A DNA stretch of 6,393 bases, from the NCBI GenBank assembly GCA_003520455.1, contig DOUV01000544.1, positions 1 through 6,393 of the forward strand. Reading direction: 5' to 3'. The translations under genes were made by a program, and so were the position numbers. Origin of the DNA: Chloroflexota bacterium (lineage in GTDB: Bacteria; Chloroflexota; Anaerolineae; Ardenticatenales; Ardenticatenaceae). Of this stretch, positions 1 through 6,393 are shown piece after piece. The stretch's first letter is position 1. Every line of letters starts with the position of its first letter. The notes beneath the pieces are model-generated. The model saw nothing but the letters and a program-made list of their open reading frames with translations. It had not been told where the DNA came from and did no database searches.

Positions 1-207
1 CCCGCCACGGCGGGCCGTCTGGGGTCGCCCGGCGGGGCGCCCCCAAGCGAGAGCCTCGCGTGGGGGCGTCCCCCGCAGGGGAGAAGCGAGAATCCCACGC
101 GCTTCCACCCTGCGGGGTGCGTCCGAGTGGTAGCGTCTCGCCTGGGTGCGCCCCTCACCCCCTGCGGGGGGAGCCCAAGCGTCTACCTCGACGCCAAGGG
201 GTACCCC
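1..207. repeat. GC-rich intergenic DNA with repeated short palindromes
   Basis: No gene is supported here. A short palindrome of the type CCCC-TGC-GGGG recurs: CCCCGCAGGGG at 71-81 (reverse orientation), CACCCTGCGGGGTG at 106-119 and CCCCCTGCGGGGG at 158-170. Related words such as AAGCG, GCGAGA, GGGCG and TGCGCC recur between them, as in a degenerate tandem family of about 36-52 nt. CCCGCCACGGCGGG at 1-14 is another small hairpin. Confidence 0.4.
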
Positions 208-522
208 TCAGGGCAGGGCGAGCCGTGGGAGTGTCAAAGGAACGAATAAAGCAGTGGTCCGCCGCCCCGGGCCGGGCGGCCACTGGCTGACGATCTGGCC
301 ATCCAGTCCCGCCGGCCGCCAGCTTCTGCCACGGTCGTGCGAGCACCACACGCCCCGGCCCTCGGTGCCGGCGTAGACCACCTGGCGATTCAACGGATCT
401 GCCGCCAGGCAGCGCACATTGTGATCGGCCAGTACCCGTTCGAGCGTCCACCAGCCGTTCGCGGCGCGCTCGGCCCTGGACAGCCCGCGTCCAGCGGTGG
501 CGGGAAACCTCTTTGCCTTCAT
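208..522 (-). pseudogene. truncated BNR/Asp-box beta-propeller gene (5' remnant)
   Basis: The open frame is 104 codons, but only about the first 78 look like a real protein. Segments such as GRGLSRAERA, LADHNVRCLAADPL, QVVYAGTEGRGVW and SHDRGRSWRPAG match the first blade of sortilin/WD40-like BNR proteins. SHDRGRSW is an Asp-box (SxDxGxTW type). Intact members of such families run to several hundred residues with many blades. Here the similarity stops at GLDGQIV near 289, and the frame then runs into a GC-rich terminator hairpin, giving a junk tail (WPPGPGRRTTALF) to a TGA at 208-210. The start is ATG at 522, with GAGGGG 9 nt upstream. The likely history is an internal deletion that joined the first blade to the terminator, or simple 3' loss. 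It could still be expressed as a small peptide, but no function is expected. Confidence 0.65.
241..285 (-). terminator. intrinsic terminator after the BNR remnant
   Basis: Read on the minus strand, a GC-rich hairpin (252-285) is followed by CTTTATTCGTTCC. Outer arms CAGTGG and CCACTG pair perfectly. After one bulged base a second block of five pairs (CCGCC with GGCGG) continues the stem. The hairpin begins within a few codons of where BNR homology ends. Confidence 0.6.
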
Positions 523-637
523 CTCCGCCTTCCCCTCGTTGTCTGTGAGCCGCCCTGCCCACAGCCTGAGCCGTCACACACGAACAGCCTACACCGGCAA
601 GTGTCCCGTCGTCATGAGGCGAGCGTCACGATTCGGG

Positions 638-674
638 CCGGGACAATTTGTCCCCTTCCCAATGAATCTGGCAA
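638..674 (+). repeat. diverged 36-nt element, copy 1
   Basis: The element begins CCGGGACAATTTGTCCCC and ends AATGAATCTGGCAA. It matches the reverse complement of 1294-1329 at 26 of 36 positions without gaps, best at both ends (CCGGGACA and AATCTGGC). It contains the small palindrome GGGACAATTTGTCCC at 640-654, which copy 2 lacks. Confidence 0.55.
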
Positions 675-960
675 TAACCCGTCCCCACCGGCGACATGGC
701 CTCCCCCGCCGCCACCCGGAAGCTCGCCCGGCATGGTTGGTCCGGGTCCGGGTCTACTTCTCCACCTGCTCCCCCTACTCGGCGCTCAGCGCGACTCTGA
801 CTCGTTTCGGCCTCTGGCCCACCGGCTCGTGGCGGACCTATGAGCGCCAGCTTTCGTGGGAAAGGGCCAGATCCCCTTCTTCAGCACGGCGGCTCTGTCC
901 CCTTATGGTCTCACCACACGCGAACAACCCTCTCCCATCTTCACCACCACCCACCACCCA

Positions 961-1009
961 GTCGGCTTCAGCCGACTTGAGCTATGAGCCCTGGAATTTA
1001 TTCCTGGGC
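961..1009. repeat. REP-like element with two adjacent hairpins
   Basis: GTCGGC-TTCA-GCCGAC (961-976) is a perfect 6-bp stem with a 4-nt loop. GCCCTGGAA and TTCCTGGGC (988-996 and 1001-1009) form a second stem with one T-T mismatch. This pair of hairpins, joined by TTGAGCTATGA, resembles dispersed intergenic repeats I recall from Chloroflexota genomes. A fragment CCAGTCGGCTT recurs at 1163-1173. Confidence 0.5.
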
Positions 1010-1057
1010 GTCGCCCCGCCACCACCCCCCGCCCTGGGCGTCGCCCCGCCACCACCC
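1003..1057 (+). repeat. 25-bp exact tandem duplication, 30-bp period
   Basis: The 25 bases at 1003-1027 (starting CCTGGGCGTCGCCCC, ending CCACCACCC) recur exactly at 1033-1057. The first copy forms the right arm of the second REP-like hairpin. A GCGC-TCT-GCGC hairpin follows at 1058-1068. Confidence 0.85.
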
Positions 1058-1205
1058 GCGCTCTGCGCGCCACTACCCCCGCCCGCCGCGACCACCGCCC
1101 AGCCAGCTTAAGCCTTCAACCAAAGCTTTGCACGATCACTTCTCTTCCCCACCGCCAACCATCCAGTCGGCTTGTTGCCCCGTTCCACCCTGAATCCGAC
1201 CAACA

Positions 1206-1225
1206 GCGGGCCCCTCCGGGCCCGC
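1206..1225. repeat. GC hairpin, 8-bp perfect stem
   Basis: GCGGGCCC and GGGCCCGC pair around a CTCC loop. No T run follows on either strand, so it is not a standard terminator. No gene is nearby to explain it. Confidence 0.5.
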
Positions 1226-1293
1226 CCGCTCAGCGGCCCCCAGCCACGGCTTCCCTGGCCTGACCGGCGGCCCGCCCGGCTCCCGAGAGCGAT

Positions 1294-1329
1294 GGCCAGA
1301 TTTATTTGGAAAAGTGCTATATGTCCCGG
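1294..1329 (-). repeat. diverged 36-nt element, copy 2 (inverted)
   Basis: Read on the minus strand it begins CCGGGACATATAGCAC and ends AAATAAATCTGGCC, aligning without gaps to 638-673. It lies between the gyrB terminator and the spacer hairpins. No transposase lies between the two copies. They may be members of a dispersed intergenic family or the ends of a decayed element. Confidence 0.55.
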
Positions 1330-1388
1330 CGGACAGTTGGACCGATCGTTGCACGAGCAAAACAGCCGCCCACCGTGGCGATCCGGCG

Positions 1389-1435
1389 GAAAAAGCAGAG
1401 CGGCCCCATCATCCTGTGCGGTGATGGGGCCGCTC
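1389..1435 (-). terminator. gyrB rho-independent terminator
   Basis: A perfect 14-bp stem (GAGCGGCCCCATCA at 1398-1411 with its complement at 1422-1435) closes a 10-nt loop. On the minus strand it is followed after 3 nt by TTTTT (1390-1394). It begins about 61 nt past the gyrB stop, so it ends that transcript. The other strand has only a broken T run (GTTCTTCT), so plus-strand termination would be weaker. Confidence 0.9.
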
Positions 1436-1496
1436 GTTCTTCTCGTGCTACCGTTCTGGTACGCTCACGCCGGTGAACCTCACAATCCCCTGGCCC

Positions 1497-5171
<3,675 letters not shown>

Positions 5172-5172
<1 letters not shown>

Positions 5173-5180
5173 TATCCACA
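5172..5180 (+). promoter_or_regulatory. consensus DnaA box upstream of gyrB
   Basis: TTATCCACA is an exact match to the consensus 9-mer for DnaA. It lies 67 bases before the gyrB start and overlaps the best -10 candidate by one base. No second box was found by eye, so it is not an origin by itself. It could tie gyrB transcription to DnaA level, or be chance. Confidence 0.5.
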
Positions 5181-5199
5181 GTGTACCCGTTGTGTGCGA

Positions 5200-6198
5200 C
5201 TAGCGAGCGCTCTCCTCGGCGCGTTGGCGCTGCCAGAGCTGATAGCGGTCGGTGAAGAAGATGAAGGTCGCTGCCAGCAGACTGGTGCCAACATAGGCGT
5301 TGCCTAGAATTGCCAGGAATAGCCCTGGCGTTGAACTCGCCAGGTCCAGCCAGATGAAGCCTAATCCGCGGCTAATGACGAAGACCAGGCCAATGAACAG
5401 GAGCGCGCTCCAAAAATTCCGTCCCACAATGTGAAAACTCTCACTTAGAGCTCGCAGCGGCCCGGCACTGTTGAGAACCACCGCCTCGGGAACGAAATAG
5501 AAGTGGACGGTGAGCCAGAGTGCCAACCAGACCAGCGCGATAGAAAGGATGCTGGAGACCGCCAGGCCCACACTGGGACTCACCAGGGTGACGAGACCGA
5601 GCGCCAGCAACATCGGCAGCAGTGTCAGGCTCGCTGCGAAAAAGATCAGGCCGATCAGGATCAACCGCCCGCTGTTGACCAAACCGCGCCGGAGCCACAG
5701 CCGCGGTGCCCACTGCCCCTCACCGGGACTCCCCGGTGCCCCGCGCACGGCCAGCGCCACAAGGCCGAGCCAGAGCGTTGCGATGATCAAACCGCCGAGC
5801 GCGAGGAGCAGGCCGATCGCCAGGACCTCGATCGGGCTGCTTACAGTCAGCGTCGGCACCTCACTTCTTGACGGCACCAGGGGATCGGCCAACAAACTCG
5901 GAACCCCTACACTCTGAGCCACCACCAGGGAGAAGAGATTGAAGCCTTGCCCGAGCGCCAGCACGGTCTCGCGCAGAAGCTGAACCTGCCCGGCCATGTC
6001 AGCGCCAAGCTCGCGGGCCGGAACCGCCGTTAACTGCGCAGCAAGTCGCTCGAAGAGTGGTTGGATCGACAGATGGGGTCCACGCCAGAGGTAAAGATCC
6101 AGTCCGATCGGAAACAGGAGCAACCAAAGCCGGCGCGAGACAGCGACGAAGCCAAACCAAAGGGTATCGATGATGCCGGTAGGTTTTCGAGTCTTCAC
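5200..6198 (-). CDS. polytopic membrane protein of unknown function
   Basis: This is a 332-residue protein with about six predicted membrane helices: roughly residues 17-37, 123-151, 178-205, 209-236, 262-285 and 292-316. A more polar stretch at about 40-120, after the first helix, could be an extracytoplasmic loop or partly re-entrant. The N-terminus (MKTRKPTG) and C-terminus (QLWQRQRAEESAR) are positively charged, suggesting that both face the cytoplasm. The segment GPLRALSESFHIVGRNFW, before helix five, is a loop style common in uncharacterised integral membrane proteins where an amphipathic helix precedes a membrane span. No catalytic motif or transporter signature is recognised and no function is assigned. 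The start is GTG; no clear Shine-Dalgarno precedes it, but an extended -10 lies 7 bases upstream. The stop is TAG, 94 bases before the gyrB start, so read-through into gyrB is possible because no terminator is seen between them. Confidence 0.85.
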   Translation of the reverse strand: MKTRKPTGIIDTLWFGFVAVSRRLWLLLFPIGLDLYLWRGPHLSIQPLFERLAAQLTAVPARELGADMAGQVQLLRETVLALGQGFNLFSLVVAQSVGVPSLLADPLVPSRSEVPTLTVSSPIEVLAIGLLLALGGLIIATLWLGLVALAVRGAPGSPGEGQWAPRLWLRRGLVNSGRLILIGLIFFAASLTLLPMLLALGLVTLVSPSVGLAVSSILSIALVWLALWLTVHFYFVPEAVVLNSAGPLRALSESFHIVGRNFWSALLFIGLVFVISRGLGFIWLDLASSTPGLFLAILGNAYVGTSLLAATFIFFTDRYQLWQRQRAEESAR

Positions 6199-6204
6199 AG
6201 GTCT

Positions 6205-6213
6205 ATTTTAGCA
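6205..6213 (-). promoter_or_regulatory. extended -10 promoter of the membrane protein gene
   Basis: TGCTAAAAT on the minus strand fits the extended -10 form TGnTAnnnT. The -35 region is weak (TTCTCC at 17-bp spacing), as extended -10 promoters allow. Transcription would begin about 7 bases on, at or next to the GTG at 6198, suggesting a leaderless mRNA. Confidence 0.5.
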
Positions 6214-6258
6214 CAGCTCATCCCATTGGAGAAGCGCCGCAAAGTCACAACCCTGTCA

Positions 6259-6344
6259 CCCCTTCGTTCCACTGAGGGCAGGCTCTGAGCGGAACGAAGG
6301 GGAGCGAAGGGTCGCCGACGCCGCAGCAAGAGAGGCTTCGCTCC
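6259..6344. repeat. two overlapping inverted repeats, REP/BIME-like
   Basis: CCCCTTCGTTCC (6259-6270) and GGAACGAAGGGG (6291-6302) form a perfect 12-bp stem with a 20-nt loop. GGAGCGAAG (6301-6309) and CTTCGCTCC (6336-6344) form a second 9-bp stem that begins where the first ends. Words of the type CTGAGCGnAnCGAAGG occur in both orientations (also GTGTCAGGCTGAGC on the minus strand at 6356-6369), as in dispersed palindromic repeats. Neither stem has a T run. It lies just upstream of the membrane protein promoter. Confidence 0.6.
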
Positions 6345-6393
6345 GCGAGCGCTGTGCTCAGCCTGACACCCTGGGGACTTTGACACCGCCCTG

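Larger units (their letters stand above)
523..1388. other. gene-free spacer between the BNR remnant and the gyrB terminator
   Basis: About 870 bases without a credible gene. Frames open here on both strands give proline- and arginine-rich translations with no recognisable domain. The stretch instead holds hairpins and repeats (described separately) and a markedly C-rich, G-poor plus strand at about 900-1160. No RNA gene was recognised. Confidence 0.6.

Noticed and set aside
497..1111. 204-codon open frame on the plus strand in the spacer
   Set aside because: The translation is low-complexity Pro/Arg/Ser, runs through the tandem duplication and REP-like hairpins, and overlaps the 5' end of the BNR remnant. 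No domain is recognised.
1..1496. CRISPR array, tRNA or rRNA
   Set aside because: The repeats are irregular and palindromic without unique spacers of constant length, and no cloverleaf or conserved rRNA sequence was recognised.
5503..5917. Plus-strand frames antisense to the membrane protein gene
   Set aside because: They are Gln/Arg- or Arg/Ser-rich shadows of hydrophobic codons on the other strand.

Overview
The window is GC-rich bacterial DNA. Its two intact genes both lie on the minus strand, so transcription runs from high to low coordinates. The GyrB sequence, the GTG starts and the hairpin-rich spacers fit a member of the Chloroflexota, possibly near the Thermomicrobia. That placement rests on recalled resemblance, not on a search.

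Layout from right to left, following transcription: (1) 6199-6393 is a spacer with two overlapping inverted repeats and an extended -10 promoter placed so close to the next gene that its mRNA may be leaderless. (2) 5200-6198 encodes a 332-residue polytopic membrane protein of unknown function. (3) 5106-5199 is a short regulatory gap. It holds a consensus DnaA box, a perfect 9-bp hairpin and the ribosome binding site that fixes a GTG start for gyrB. (4) 1497-5105 is gyrB, the ATPase/Toprim subunit of DNA gyrase. It is interrupted in frame by a 565-residue intein (1911-3605) placed one residue before the catalytic Asp-x-Asp of the Toprim fold. (5) 1389-1435 is a strong intrinsic terminator for gyrB. 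(6) 523-1388 is a gene-free spacer with REP-like hairpins, a 25-bp tandem duplication and two diverged inverted copies of a 36-nt element. (7) 208-522 is the 5' stump of a BNR/Asp-box beta-propeller gene joined directly to a terminator hairpin. (8) 1-207 is GC-rich palindromic intergenic DNA.

The intein is the most notable element. It has the N- and C-terminal splicing blocks (Ser1, TxxH, a block F Asp, terminal Ser-Asn, Thr at +1). Between them are an XRE-type helix-turn-helix and then a LAGLIDADG endonuclease. The second LAGLIDADG motif has Ala where the metal-binding acid should be. The simplest reading is an element that still splices, as an essential gene requires, but has probably lost DNA cleavage while keeping a DNA-binding module. 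The spliced host protein would be 637 residues, normal for GyrB. Nothing in the window shows that gyrB and the membrane protein work together.
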